From the NCBI RefSeq assembly GCF_003013405.1, contig NZ_PXZL01000013.1, positions 411,343-475,342 of the forward strand: a DNA stretch of 64,000 bases. The letters run 5' to 3'. This DNA is from Brevibacillus formosus. GTDB taxonomy: Bacteria > Bacillota > Bacilli > Brevibacillales > Brevibacillaceae. Shown here in pieces: positions 16,425-25,094 of this stretch. A model generated the notes under the pieces. It saw nothing but the letters and a program-made list of their open reading frames with translations. It was not told where the DNA came from and searched no databases. How positions within the stretch are numbered: position 1 is the stretch's first letter; every line of letters begins with the position of its first letter. Position numbers and translations under genes: made by a program.

Positions 16425-16433
16425 CATACCTTA
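16425..16433 (+). promoter_or_regulatory. Possible internal sigma-K -10 element
   Basis: CATACCTTA fits the sigma-K -10 consensus CATANNNTA, 36 bp before the nucleotidyltransferase start, but no AC-type -35 lies at the right distance. Weak call. Confidence 0.25.
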
Positions 16434-16468
16434 TAAGTATCGCAGAGCACAACTGGGGAGTGATACTT

Positions 16469-17515
16469 GTGAAAGGGTTAATCTTGTGTGCTGGACGTGG
16501 GTCGCGACTGCACCCCTTTTCCTATTCGCAACCGAAAACCCTCCTCCCTGTGGCCAATCACCCGGTCTTACACTATTGCATTCGCAAACTGCGTGAAGTG
16601 GGCATTCAGGACATTGGCATCGTGATACATCCTTCACAATCACAGATTCCTCCCATGGTGGGCGATGGTAGTCAATTCGGGGCTACCATTACGTTTATCC
16701 GGCAGGAGGTAAGACTGGGAATTGCCCATGCTGTCCAGCTAGCGCAACCGTTTTTGCAAGACGAACCGTTTATCTTGCTACTAGGTGATAATTTATTGAT
16801 GGATTCACTTCACGGGCTTACCAAAGCGTTTACGAAGGGGAAATCTGACGGTGTCGTGATGCTGAGTCAAGTGGAGAGACCACAGGATTATGGGATTGCA
16901 GAAGTACAAAAAGGACGATTAATCTCTGTAGAGGAAAAGCCACGTCAGCCAAAGAGCAACCTGGCAGTGATTGGCGCATATCTGTTTACGCCACCTATTT
17001 TTGAGTCGATTGCTACCCTGCAGCCATCTCCCCGAGGCGAACTAGAAATAACGGATGCGATTCAATCGATGATTAATCGCGGATTCAAATTGGCCCATTC
17101 CGTCACCAACGGAAAGTATTCGGATGTGGGAACCATCGATCGCTGGCTGGAGGCCAACCAGTGGATGCTTACGAGGGAGCTAGGCAATCAACATCAAATT
17201 GGCAAAGGAACCATTGTGAAAAATTCGAAGATTACGGGTCCCGTACTAATTGGTGATGATTGTGTGATTGAAAATTGCCAAATCGGACCGTACGTCTCGA
17301 TCCAAAATGGCGTAAGCTTGAAAAATTGCTCGTATCTCGAAAATAGTATCTTGCTGGAAAACTGCTCGTTGCATGATATTGCATGGAAAATAACAAACAG
17401 CGTTTTTGGCCGCTCATCGATGATGACGGGTCAATCTTCTAACAGTACGGGCGTTTTCATTGTAAGCGACAAATCGTCCATTTGCATTCCGGCTGTTAAG
17501 AGGGAGGACGTATGA
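16469..17515 (+). CDS. Sugar-1-phosphate nucleotidyltransferase with left-handed beta-helix tail
   Basis: Makes an NDP-sugar from a sugar-1-phosphate and NTP (RmlA/GlmU-like fold). The 348-residue protein opens with the pyrophosphorylase signature GLILCAGRGSRLHPF followed by the PKTLLP motif; LLGDNL supplies the metal-binding Asp. Residues about 245-330 form hexapeptide-like repeats (IGDDCVIENCQIGPYVSI) typical of a left-handed beta-helix. Start GTG 16469 has GGGGAG 8 bp upstream; longer in-frame starts lack one. It resembles dTDP-glucose pyrophosphorylases of the long type used in spore polysaccharide synthesis. The exact sugar and base cannot be read from sequence. Confidence 0.8.
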   Translation: MKGLILCAGRGSRLHPFSYSQPKTLLPVANHPVLHYCIRKLREVGIQDIGIVIHPSQSQIPPMVGDGSQFGATITFIRQEVRLGIAHAVQLAQPFLQDEPFILLLGDNLLMDSLHGLTKAFTKGKSDGVVMLSQVERPQDYGIAEVQKGRLISVEEKPRQPKSNLAVIGAYLFTPPIFESIATLQPSPRGELEITDAIQSMINRGFKLAHSVTNGKYSDVGTIDRWLEANQWMLTRELGNQHQIGKGTIVKNSKITGPVLIGDDCVIENCQIGPYVSIQNGVSLKNCSYLENSILLENCSLHDIAWKITNSVFGRSSMMTGQSSNSTGVFIVSDKSSICIPAVKREDV

Positions 17516-18315
17516 ATCCGACCTTTACTGTAGTCATTCCGACCTACAATCGCGCCAAGTTTATTCGCAAAGCCATTAAAAGTGTCTTGAATCAAACCTC
17601 AAAAGATTGGAAGCTGTTGATCATTGACGATGCGTCCACCGATCGAACCAGAAGTAAAATTGAAAAATATATGTACCACCCAAACATTATGTATCATCGA
17701 ATGGAACAAAATTCTGGAATCGGCAAAGTCATGAATCAGGCATTGTCAATGGTAGATACCCCTTATCTTGTACAACTCGACTCCGATGACTGGTTACCGA
17801 AACGAACGCTGGCCGTACTCAAAAAGTACATTCACAAAAGCAAGAAGAGCACAGCTCTCTTCTATGGGAACATGAACATCTGGAAAGTTAAACGCGGAAA
17901 ATATACCAAGACGATTAAAGTGAAGCACAAGACATTTCATAACAAATACCAGTTTCTGAAGTACAATCGCTGGATGGTTTCTCCGCGTTGCTATCGTGTA
18001 GAAGCCCTACATCAAGTGGGTGGTTGGGACACCTCGGATCGGTATGAGGGAAGGATTATGGAGGATCGGCGAATCATTTTGCGATTAATTGAAAAGTATC
18101 GGGTGAGGTACATCAACAAAACCCTTTACAACCGGACGAAGCATAAAGGTCAGCTCACGGATAGCAAGATGAAATTCCGCCGTAATTATTTGCGAAAAAA
18201 AACATTCAAATTTTATCTGAAAAGGTGGGGCAAGAAATACAAGGCCATCTATGGTTACAAGGACGGTTATTTAGTCATTAGAAGGCTCAAGAAAGTGAGG
18301 CGTCGGAGGCGATGA
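17512..18315 (+). CDS. Family 2 glycosyltransferase
   Basis: GT-A fold inverting glycosyltransferase, 267 residues. It opens with the GT2 signature VVIPTYNRAKFIRKAIKSVL, followed by LLIIDDASTD and the DxD-type motif QLDSDDW that binds the nucleotide-sugar metal. A further acidic motif MEDR near residue 180 may supply the catalytic base. The C-terminal 60 residues are extremely basic (ends KKVRRRRR), suggesting contact with a membrane or an anionic polymer. ATGA overlap with the genes on both sides shows tight translational coupling inside the polysaccharide operon. No membrane segment is visible. Confidence 0.85.
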   Translation: MNPTFTVVIPTYNRAKFIRKAIKSVLNQTSKDWKLLIIDDASTDRTRSKIEKYMYHPNIMYHRMEQNSGIGKVMNQALSMVDTPYLVQLDSDDWLPKRTLAVLKKYIHKSKKSTALFYGNMNIWKVKRGKYTKTIKVKHKTFHNKYQFLKYNRWMVSPRCYRVEALHQVGGWDTSDRYEGRIMEDRRIILRLIEKYRVRYINKTLYNRTKHKGQLTDSKMKFRRNYLRKKTFKFYLKRWGKKYKAIYGYKDGYLVIRRLKKVRRRRR

Positions 18316-19262
18316 AGAAAGCTCTTGTCACCGGCTGTGCAGGTTTTATTGGGTCTCATTTGACGCAGCGATTGTTGAACGATGGCGTGACAGTCATCGG
18401 GATCGACGGATTCATCGATAACTACGATGTAGCTGCGAAACTGCGTAATCTGGCCGAAATAGGAAAGCACCCTGCCTTCACCTTCCACTCTACAACGCTT
18501 CAGACGGGGCGTTGGGACATTTGGCTCGAGAACGTCGATGTCGTTTTCCATCTCGCTGCCTTGCCGGGCGTGAGAAATAGCTGGGGAAAGTCCTTCGCTG
18601 ATTATGTTAGCCATAATATTTTGGCCACACAAGAATTACTGGAGGCTTGCTTGCAAAGACCGAAGCCGCCTGTCATCGTGGTCTCGTCCTCCTCTTCGGT
18701 ATACGGGACGATGCAAGGGACAGTAACCAATGAGAATGCGCCTCTTCGCCCAGTTTCCCCGTATGGGGTGACCAAGGAAGCGATGGAGCAAATCTGCTCG
18801 GTTTATGTGAAAGCTTATGGACTCCCGGTTACCATGCTGCGCTACTTTACGGTATACGGTCCCAGACAGCGTCCCGATATGGCTTTTCATCGCTTCTTTC
18901 GTCAAATGATGAAAGGCGAAGAGGTCATCGTCTATGGTGATGGCCAGCAATCACGAGACTTTACGTATGTGACAGACGCTGTAGAGGCGAATCTGCTCGC
19001 TGCACAGCACGCTGTTCCTGGTGACATTTTTAATGTAGGTGGAGAGCGGGAAATCAAGCTCATCGATGTGCTGTCCATCATGGGCACGTTAATGAATCTG
19101 ACCCCTCGCATTACGTATCAAAATGGTCCGGCAGGTGACTCCCTACGAACCTGTGCGGATATCCAATTTGCCCAACAACGCTTGGGATACAAACCAAAAG
19201 TGGCACTGGAAGAGGGCCTTCGCCATCAATTAGCAGAGATTCGTTCGCAATCGAAGGGGTAA
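18312..19262 (+). CDS. NAD-dependent nucleotide-sugar epimerase/dehydratase
   Basis: Extended short-chain dehydrogenase acting on a UDP-sugar, 316 residues. The Rossmann motif VTGCAGFIGSH lies at the N terminus and the catalytic YGVTK pair near residue 155, preceded by SSSSSVYG containing the active Ser. It resembles UDP-glucuronate and UDP-glucose 4-epimerases and B. subtilis YtcB. With the UDP-glucose dehydrogenase at the operon end, a UDP-glucuronate to UDP-galacturonate conversion is the simplest pathway; that is inference. It overlaps the upstream GT2 gene by ATGA and is separated from the next glycosyltransferase by 26 bp. Confidence 0.85.
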   Translation: MKKALVTGCAGFIGSHLTQRLLNDGVTVIGIDGFIDNYDVAAKLRNLAEIGKHPAFTFHSTTLQTGRWDIWLENVDVVFHLAALPGVRNSWGKSFADYVSHNILATQELLEACLQRPKPPVIVVSSSSSVYGTMQGTVTNENAPLRPVSPYGVTKEAMEQICSVYVKAYGLPVTMLRYFTVYGPRQRPDMAFHRFFRQMMKGEEVIVYGDGQQSRDFTYVTDAVEANLLAAQHAVPGDIFNVGGEREIKLIDVLSIMGTLMNLTPRITYQNGPAGDSLRTCADIQFAQQRLGYKPKVALEEGLRHQLAEIRSQSKG

Positions 19263-19288
19263 CACCCGTCATAAAGGAGGCCAGTTGC

Positions 19289-20362
19289 ATGCATCGGGTC
19301 CTCGTTTATCGCAGAAAGTTTCTTCCCAAGAGTGAGACATTTATTTACGAGCAATTGCTTGGACATCAAGTGGTCAAACCCGTGGTGTTGACCCGACAGC
19401 GAGCCTTTAACCGAAAACAATTTCCTTATTCGCCGGTCTATGTGCGCAAGCATATGGCCGGCCTCTCCACTTGGCTGCGACGAAAAAAAATTAAATGCCT
19501 GCATGCCCGTTTTGGTCCTGCTGGATTAGAATTGCTTCCTTATGCACAAAAAAGCAAGCTCCCCCTGATCACTTCCTTTCACGGCTTTGATGCGACCAAG
19601 CGCGTAAAAGAAAATCCAGTGTACAGACGGTCCCTTAAGCGTCTCTTTCGAAAGGGCCAGGCGTTTACAGTCGTCAGCAATCACATGAGAAAGCGATTGA
19701 TTCATCTGGGCTGTCCCCCGTCCAAAATTACCCTTATCCGCTCAGGAATTGATTTGCGCAAATTTCCCATGCTGCCTCCACAGCCCGTGGAAAATGGGGA
19801 GTACCGATTGCTAAGCGTAGGGAGACTGACTGAAAAAAAGGGGATGGATACGCTAATCAAGGCGTTTACTCACGTGCATAAAAAACACCCCAAGGCGAAG
19901 CTAATCATCGTCGGTGATGGAGAAGAAAAAAAGAAGCTCAAACGACTGATCAAGAAAAACAATTTAGGGACACAAGTCGTGCTCAAAGGGGCTCTGCCAC
20001 ATCGTGAAGTCCAGCGTGAACTGGCCAAGTGCCATTTATTCATCATCGCATGCAAGACAGCGAGAAATGGCAATCAAGAGGGAATCCCCAATGTCATCAT
20101 GGAAGCGATGGCCAGTGGACGCCCTGTCATTTCCACCTATCACGCGGGGATTCCGGAGCTGGTCGAAAACAAAGTGACGGGATATTTGGTCCCGGAGAAA
20201 TCGCCGACTGCGCTCGGGAAAATGATAAACCGTGTACTAACAGATAGTCACGAGTGGGCACAAATCACGACGGAGGCTCGACTGAAGGTAGAAAAAAACC
20301 ACGATATCCATAAGCAACGGATGAGGCTAGAAGAGCTTTATTTGCGTGTGTCGAAAAAATGA
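19289..20362 (+). CDS. Family 4 glycosyltransferase (YtcC-like)
   Basis: GT-B glycosyltransferase of 357 residues, second GT4 of the operon. The donor-binding half starts at LLSVGRLTEKKGMDTLI; the EX7E region appears as EGIPNVIMEAMASGRPV. The N-terminal half (SETFIYEQL, then HARFGPAG and SFHGFDAT) is like colanic-acid type transferases and YtcC. A GGAGG site precedes the ATG. It probably adds one sugar of the spore-surface glycan using a precursor from the neighbouring epimerase and dehydrogenase. The acceptor is unknown. Confidence 0.82.
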   Translation: MHRVLVYRRKFLPKSETFIYEQLLGHQVVKPVVLTRQRAFNRKQFPYSPVYVRKHMAGLSTWLRRKKIKCLHARFGPAGLELLPYAQKSKLPLITSFHGFDATKRVKENPVYRRSLKRLFRKGQAFTVVSNHMRKRLIHLGCPPSKITLIRSGIDLRKFPMLPPQPVENGEYRLLSVGRLTEKKGMDTLIKAFTHVHKKHPKAKLIIVGDGEEKKKLKRLIKKNNLGTQVVLKGALPHREVQRELAKCHLFIIACKTARNGNQEGIPNVIMEAMASGRPVISTYHAGIPELVENKVTGYLVPEKSPTALGKMINRVLTDSHEWAQITTEARLKVEKNHDIHKQRMRLEELYLRVSKK

Positions 20363-20374
20363 TGAGGTGAAGGA

Positions 20375-21661
20375 ATGAAAGTTGCCGTTATTGGGACCGG
20401 TTACGTAGGTTTGACGACTGCTGTTTCCCTAGCCATGAACGGTCATCAGGTGACTGGTATTGATCTCGTTGCATCCAAAGTAGAAAAACTGCGCCAAGGG
20501 ATCTCGCCGATTTACGAGCCGGGCTTAGATGAGGCATTGAAAAAAGTATTGGATGATGGCGCGCTTACATTTTATACGGATCTGACGGAGGCGAAGGACG
20601 CAGAGATTTTTTTCATTTGTGTAGGGACACCTGAAGCAGCCGACGGCACAGCCGATTTAACCTATTTACTCGGGGCTGTTTCTGACATTGAAAAGGTCCA
20701 TTCGCTCGCACCGCAAGAACGCATCGTGGTAATCAAGAGTACCGTACCAGTCGGAACTGGCGAAAAAGTAGCGGGGATGCTGGCTGGCTGCCAAGGGGTA
20801 TCTGTTGCATCCAACCCGGAGTTTTTACGGGAAGGGAGTGCATTGTTGGACGCATTGGAGCCTTCTCGAATTGTCATTGGCGTAGATAATCCTCAGGCAG
20901 CGGCTGGCATGGAGGAACTGTACAACGGTGTAAAGGCACCGCGAGTTATCACCACCAGAGCAAACGCGGAGCTGATCAAATACGCTTCAAATGCATTTTT
21001 GGCTACCCGAATCTCCTTCATGAATGAACTGGCACGGTTAAGTACTGCTCTGGGGACGGATATTGTGACGATCTCGCGAGGAATGGGACTGGACAGCCGA
21101 ATCGGTCCGCAATTTTTACGGGCAGGAGTAGGCTATGGCGGCTCTTGTTTTCCGAAGGATACGATTGCGCTATTGCGGCTCGCAGCTGAGCACAATATTC
21201 ACTTGAGTATTTTGGATAAAGTGCGAGAGGTGAATAATACGCAGCCTGTCTGGTTTTTGGAGCAGCTGTGCTTGCAACTCCCTGATCTGAAAGGCAAACA
21301 AATTGCCGTTCTGGGGTTGACGTTTAAACCGGATACGGATGACATCCGCGAAGCGCCATCGCTCAAATTGATAGAAGCACTCCTGCAAAAAGGCGCTTCC
21401 GTGAAGGCGTATGATCCGATTGGAGCATCTGATGTCAGCAAACAGTTTCCACAGATCACGTATACGCAATCCGCGGAAGAAGCATGCGAGGGAGCACAAG
21501 CCGCATTATTAGTCACAGAATGGGAACAGTGTGTCCAACTGGATTGGAAACGGGTTCATCAAAGCATGGCGCAGCCTCTGTTGGTAGACGGACGAAATGC
21601 CTGGCCGAACCAGGAGGTAAAGGAAGCGGGATTTCACTATATTGGAGTAGGGAGAAGCTGA
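20375..21661 (+). CDS. UDP-glucose 6-dehydrogenase
   Basis: Oxidises UDP-glucose twice to UDP-glucuronate with NAD+. The 428-residue protein has the family length and an N-terminal NAD site (GTGYVGLTTAVSLA). The central helix contains EFLREGSA, and the catalytic cysteine lies in GVGYGGSCFPKD near residue 260; GLTFKPDTDD marks the C-terminal UDP-binding domain. It matches YtcA, TuaD and UgtD-type proteins; the spore-coat cluster context favours the YtcA role. It closes the seven-gene operon, 12 bp after the GT4 gene, and is followed by a terminator whose stem begins at the stop codon. Confidence 0.92.
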   Translation: MKVAVIGTGYVGLTTAVSLAMNGHQVTGIDLVASKVEKLRQGISPIYEPGLDEALKKVLDDGALTFYTDLTEAKDAEIFFICVGTPEAADGTADLTYLLGAVSDIEKVHSLAPQERIVVIKSTVPVGTGEKVAGMLAGCQGVSVASNPEFLREGSALLDALEPSRIVIGVDNPQAAAGMEELYNGVKAPRVITTRANAELIKYASNAFLATRISFMNELARLSTALGTDIVTISRGMGLDSRIGPQFLRAGVGYGGSCFPKDTIALLRLAAEHNIHLSILDKVREVNNTQPVWFLEQLCLQLPDLKGKQIAVLGLTFKPDTDDIREAPSLKLIEALLQKGASVKAYDPIGASDVSKQFPQITYTQSAEEACEGAQAALLVTEWEQCVQLDWKRVHQSMAQPLLVDGRNAWPNQEVKEAGFHYIGVGRS

Positions 21662-21693
21662 CTTTTCCATTTCGGGAAAGCTCGGCTTTTTTT
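21655..21693 (+). terminator. Rho-independent terminator of the polysaccharide operon
   Basis: Arms AAGCTGACTTTTCC and GGGAAAGCTCGGCTT, then a seven-T run. Confidence 0.75.
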
Positions 21694-21718
21694 CTGTGGA
21701 AAGCGTGGAAGTGCCTGA

Positions 21719-21747
21719 TTGATTTGAACCTGTAGGCATAATACGAT
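21719..21747 (+). promoter_or_regulatory. Sigma-A-like promoter of pepF
   Basis: TTGATT (21719-21724), 17-bp spacer, TACGAT (21742-21747); start site near 21754, ahead of the GTG at 21810. Confidence 0.5.
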
Positions 21748-21809
21748 AGGATACACATATGGATGATTTGACCATTTCATCTTACATGAATAACGAGGGA
21801 GTGATCACG

Positions 21810-23618
21810 GTGAATAAAAGCAAAACACTGCCGAAACGCAGTGACGTCCCCGCTGAATACAAATGGCGTCTTGAGGACATGTATCCCACGGATAATGATT
21901 GGGAAGCGGACGTACAAAAAGTAAAACAACTTACAGAAAAAATTGCAGCAATGAAAGGCTCTCTTGCTACTTCCGGTAAACAGTTGCTGGCCGTGTTGAC
22001 TCTGCAAGACGAATTGTTGAAGACGCTTGACCAAGTGTACGTCTATGCACGTATGCGTCGAGACGAAGACAATGCGAATAGCAAGTATCAAGGGTTGACT
22101 GACAGAGCAACTAGTCTGAGCACGCAAGTATACGGTTCCATTTCGTATATACAGCCGGAGATTTTGGCGATTCCCACGGAAGACTTGCAGACGTGGATCA
22201 AAGAAGTAGAAGGTCTTGAGCACTACCGCATTTTGTTGGAAGAGATTACTCGCTTTAAGCCACATACGCTATCCGCCGAGGAAGAAGCATTACTGGCAAA
22301 CATGAGCGAGCTTGCGTCCTCTCCATCCAAAATTTTTGGGATGCTCAACAACGCAGACATGAAATTTCCGATGATCACAGATGAAAACGGCGAAGAAGTC
22401 GAGCTGACCAAGGGACGCTATACGCAGTTCATGGAAAGCAAGGACCGACGTGTGCGCAAAGAAGCATTCGAAGCATTGTACAGTACATATGGTAAGTTCC
22501 GTAATACGATCGCGGCCTCGCTGACATCTGCCATCAAAGGGGATGTTTTCTACGCGCGGACGAGAAGATATCCGTCTGCCCTGTACGCAGCCTTGTTTGC
22601 TGACAATGTGGAGCTCCCTGTGTATGATAATTTGATTGCAACGATCCATGAGCATCTTCCGCTCATGCACCGATACATTGCCTTGCGCAAAAAATTATTG
22701 GGCGTTGATGAATTGCACATGTACGATTTGTACGTGCCGATCGTACCTGAAACGGACATGAAAATCCCTTATGACCAAGCTGTCTCTACGATCAAAGAAG
22801 CACTTCATCCGCTAGGTGAGGAGTACGGTCGCATTTTGGATGAGGGCTTTTCCAACGGTTGGATCGATGTGCATGAAAACGAAGGGAAGACAAGCGGAGC
22901 CTACTCATGGGGTGCTTATACATCCCATCCGTTTGTCCTCATGAACTACCAGGACAACATCAACAACATGTTTACGCTGGCACATGAGATGGGGCATGCC
23001 TTGCATAGCTACTATTCCAATCACGCACAGCCTTACACGTATGCCGATTACAAGATTTTCGTAGCAGAAGTAGCCTCCACACTGAACGAAGCATTGCTGA
23101 TGAATCATTTGCTCGAGACGACGACAGATAAGAAACAGCGTATGTATTTGATTAATCATTATCTGGAGCAGTTCCGTGGCACCGTATTCCGTCAAACCAT
23201 GTTTGCCGAGTTTGAGAAAATCGTGCACGCAAAAGAAGAGCAGGGAGAACCGCTGACAGCCGAATCTCTCAGTACGATATACCGTGAGCTCAATGTTGCC
23301 TATCACGGTCCAGATATGGTCGTAGACAGCGAAGTTGATTTGGAATGGGCGCGGATACCTCATTTCTATCGTGGCTTTTATGTGTATAAGTACGCGACTG
23401 GCTTCTCAGCCGCGACGTCTCTTTCCAAGCAGATTTTGGAGGAAGGTCAGCCAGCTGTGGATCGTTATTTACAGTTCCTCAAGGGCGGCAGCTCAGATTA
23501 TCCGCTCAATCTGCTCAAGGGCGCAGGCGTAGACATGACGTCGCCAACACCGATTGCGGAAGCATTGAGTGTCTTCAAGGAATTGCTCGAAGAACTGGAA
23601 CAGTTGGTCGAACAATAA
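21810..23618 (+). CDS. pepF: Oligoendopeptidase F, M3 family
   Basis: Cytosolic zinc peptidase cleaving oligopeptides of roughly 7-17 residues. The 602-residue protein has family length. The zinc motif HEMGH is at residues 392-396, with the third ligand Glu in the following EVASTLNEALL helix. An N-terminal helical region carries the PepF-type opening (AEYKWRLEDMYP). I chose GTG 21810 because AGGGAG lies 8 bp upstream; the in-frame ATG at 21759 lacks a site. Monocistronic, with its own promoter and terminator. Confidence 0.92.
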   Translation: MNKSKTLPKRSDVPAEYKWRLEDMYPTDNDWEADVQKVKQLTEKIAAMKGSLATSGKQLLAVLTLQDELLKTLDQVYVYARMRRDEDNANSKYQGLTDRATSLSTQVYGSISYIQPEILAIPTEDLQTWIKEVEGLEHYRILLEEITRFKPHTLSAEEEALLANMSELASSPSKIFGMLNNADMKFPMITDENGEEVELTKGRYTQFMESKDRRVRKEAFEALYSTYGKFRNTIAASLTSAIKGDVFYARTRRYPSALYAALFADNVELPVYDNLIATIHEHLPLMHRYIALRKKLLGVDELHMYDLYVPIVPETDMKIPYDQAVSTIKEALHPLGEEYGRILDEGFSNGWIDVHENEGKTSGAYSWGAYTSHPFVLMNYQDNINNMFTLAHEMGHALHSYYSNHAQPYTYADYKIFVAEVASTLNEALLMNHLLETTTDKKQRMYLINHYLEQFRGTVFRQTMFAEFEKIVHAKEEQGEPLTAESLSTIYRELNVAYHGPDMVVDSEVDLEWARIPHFYRGFYVYKYATGFSAATSLSKQILEEGQPAVDRYLQFLKGGSSDYPLNLLKGAGVDMTSPTPIAEALSVFKELLEELEQLVEQ

Positions 23619-23635
23619 CATAGACCAAATTCAAA

Positions 23636-23671
23636 AGGCAGTTCAAGTCTAGGACTTGGCTGCTTTTTTTT
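23636..23671 (+). terminator. Rho-independent terminator of pepF
   Basis: Hairpin built from AGGCAGTTCAAGTC and GACTTGGCTGCT with a TAG loop, followed by eight T. Confidence 0.8.
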
Positions 23672-23866
23672 GTAAATTTCTCTTCAAGATCGTCCAATAA
23701 AAGGTAACTTTCCCAGTCCTCTCGCGTATCTATTTATGCGCTGTAAGGTACTGTTCTCCGTCTCGGGGCGGATATGAATTTCCACCCGCTGACTGTTTTG
23801 CAGCAGAGGTAAAAACTGGCACAATTACGCCATGAGGAATGATTGTGAAAATTTGGAGGAATTCTT

Positions 23867-25090
23867 GTGAAAAAACGGGCATCGATTATTCTGGCTTCGG
23901 TAATGTTAGTCGCTGCTGGTTGTTCAGCACCAGCACCAGAGGCACCACAGCAGACAGAGGCAAAAGCGAAGGTAGTAGAGGTAGTGAAGGTACAAAAGGC
24001 AACAAAGCCAGTGATGCTCGCAGTTACAGGGATGGTGGAAGCCAAGAGGGACGCGGTGCTGTCGTTTGGTACAGGTGGAACAATCTCAGCGATCTCCGCC
24101 ACCAAAGGAGCAAAAATCGCGCAAGGTCAGCTATTGGCCACATTGGATACGCGCTACACCCAAAAAGAGATTGCAGCAGCACAGGGGCAGGTGGAGGAAG
24201 CAGCAGCGCGTAAAATCAAGACGTTAAAGGGAGCGACAGCAGAAGCGATTGAGCAGAAGCGTTTGCAGGTAAAAAGCGCGCAAGACAGTCTGGATAAAGC
24301 AAAGCAGGATCTCGCAACAAGTGAGAAGCTGTTTGCTGGTGGAGCCATTTCGCAAAACGAAATAAATGCGAGTAAACGGGCCGTTACGCAAGCAGAGATT
24401 ACACTGCGTGACGCTCAGCTGTCTCTGAATGAGCTGCAAAAAGGAGCAGAACCAGAAGATGTCATGGTTGCCAACGCATCGATTAAAGCTGCTGCAGGTG
24501 GTGTAGACCGTGCGAAGAAGAGCTTGGATGATGCGAAAATTCAGGCGCCATTTGCGGGAACAGTCGTCGACGTAAGGCTGCAAATCGGAGAGCAGGCTTC
24601 TCCAGGTCAAGAAATTATTCGTATTGTTGACTTGTCTGATGTAAAAGTAACCTTGGATGTCTCCAATGACTTGATCGGTCAATTCCGTGAAAAAACGAAA
24701 GTGCAGGCTTTGTCGGACGATGGTAAGAAAAGTGAAGGAACCATTGCATTTATATCTCCCGTAGTGAACAAGGATACAGGGAAGTACCGCGTCGAGATCA
24801 CGATTCCGAATGCAGATGGTTACTGGCGTGGAGGAATGGCAGCTACGATTGAGGTACCGCGCCAAGTGAATGGCTTCCTCGTACCGCTGGAAAGTGTCGG
24901 CGTGAGTCAAACCGACCATTATGTGATGGCAGTAGAGAATGGCCTGACTGTAAGAAAACCAGTGAAGACCGGTCAAATGGTCGGAGACTCCATCGAAATC
25001 ATATCTGGAGTGAAAGAAGGCGACCAGCTCCTGCGCAGTGGAATTACGTTCTACGTCGAAGGGCAAAAAGTAGAGGCGAAGGGAGAATAG
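23867..25090 (+). CDS. RND efflux periplasmic-adaptor-type lipoprotein (HlyD/MFP family)
   Basis: Membrane-fusion subunit paired with the RND pump that follows. The 407-residue protein begins with a lipoprotein signal (lipobox VAAGC, Cys about residue 19) and so is anchored outside the membrane. Order of domains: biotinyl-lipoyl half-motif (GTISAISATKGAKIAQGQLLA), a long alpha-helical hairpin (about residues 100-200), the second lipoyl half (IQAPFAGTVVDVRL), then beta-barrel and membrane-proximal domains. GGAGGA precedes the GTG start, and the pump starts 4 bp after its stop. The export substrate is not readable from sequence. Confidence 0.9.
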   Translation: MKKRASIILASVMLVAAGCSAPAPEAPQQTEAKAKVVEVVKVQKATKPVMLAVTGMVEAKRDAVLSFGTGGTISAISATKGAKIAQGQLLATLDTRYTQKEIAAAQGQVEEAAARKIKTLKGATAEAIEQKRLQVKSAQDSLDKAKQDLATSEKLFAGGAISQNEINASKRAVTQAEITLRDAQLSLNELQKGAEPEDVMVANASIKAAAGGVDRAKKSLDDAKIQAPFAGTVVDVRLQIGEQASPGQEIIRIVDLSDVKVTLDVSNDLIGQFREKTKVQALSDDGKKSEGTIAFISPVVNKDTGKYRVEITIPNADGYWRGGMAATIEVPRQVNGFLVPLESVGVSQTDHYVMAVENGLTVRKPVKTGQMVGDSIEIISGVKEGDQLLRSGITFYVEGQKVEAKGE

Positions 25091-25094
25091 TTGC

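Noticed and set aside
23839..24213. Overlapping 124-codon plus-strand ORF
   Set aside because: Lies out of frame inside the MFP lipoprotein gene, which has a signal peptide and full domain order.
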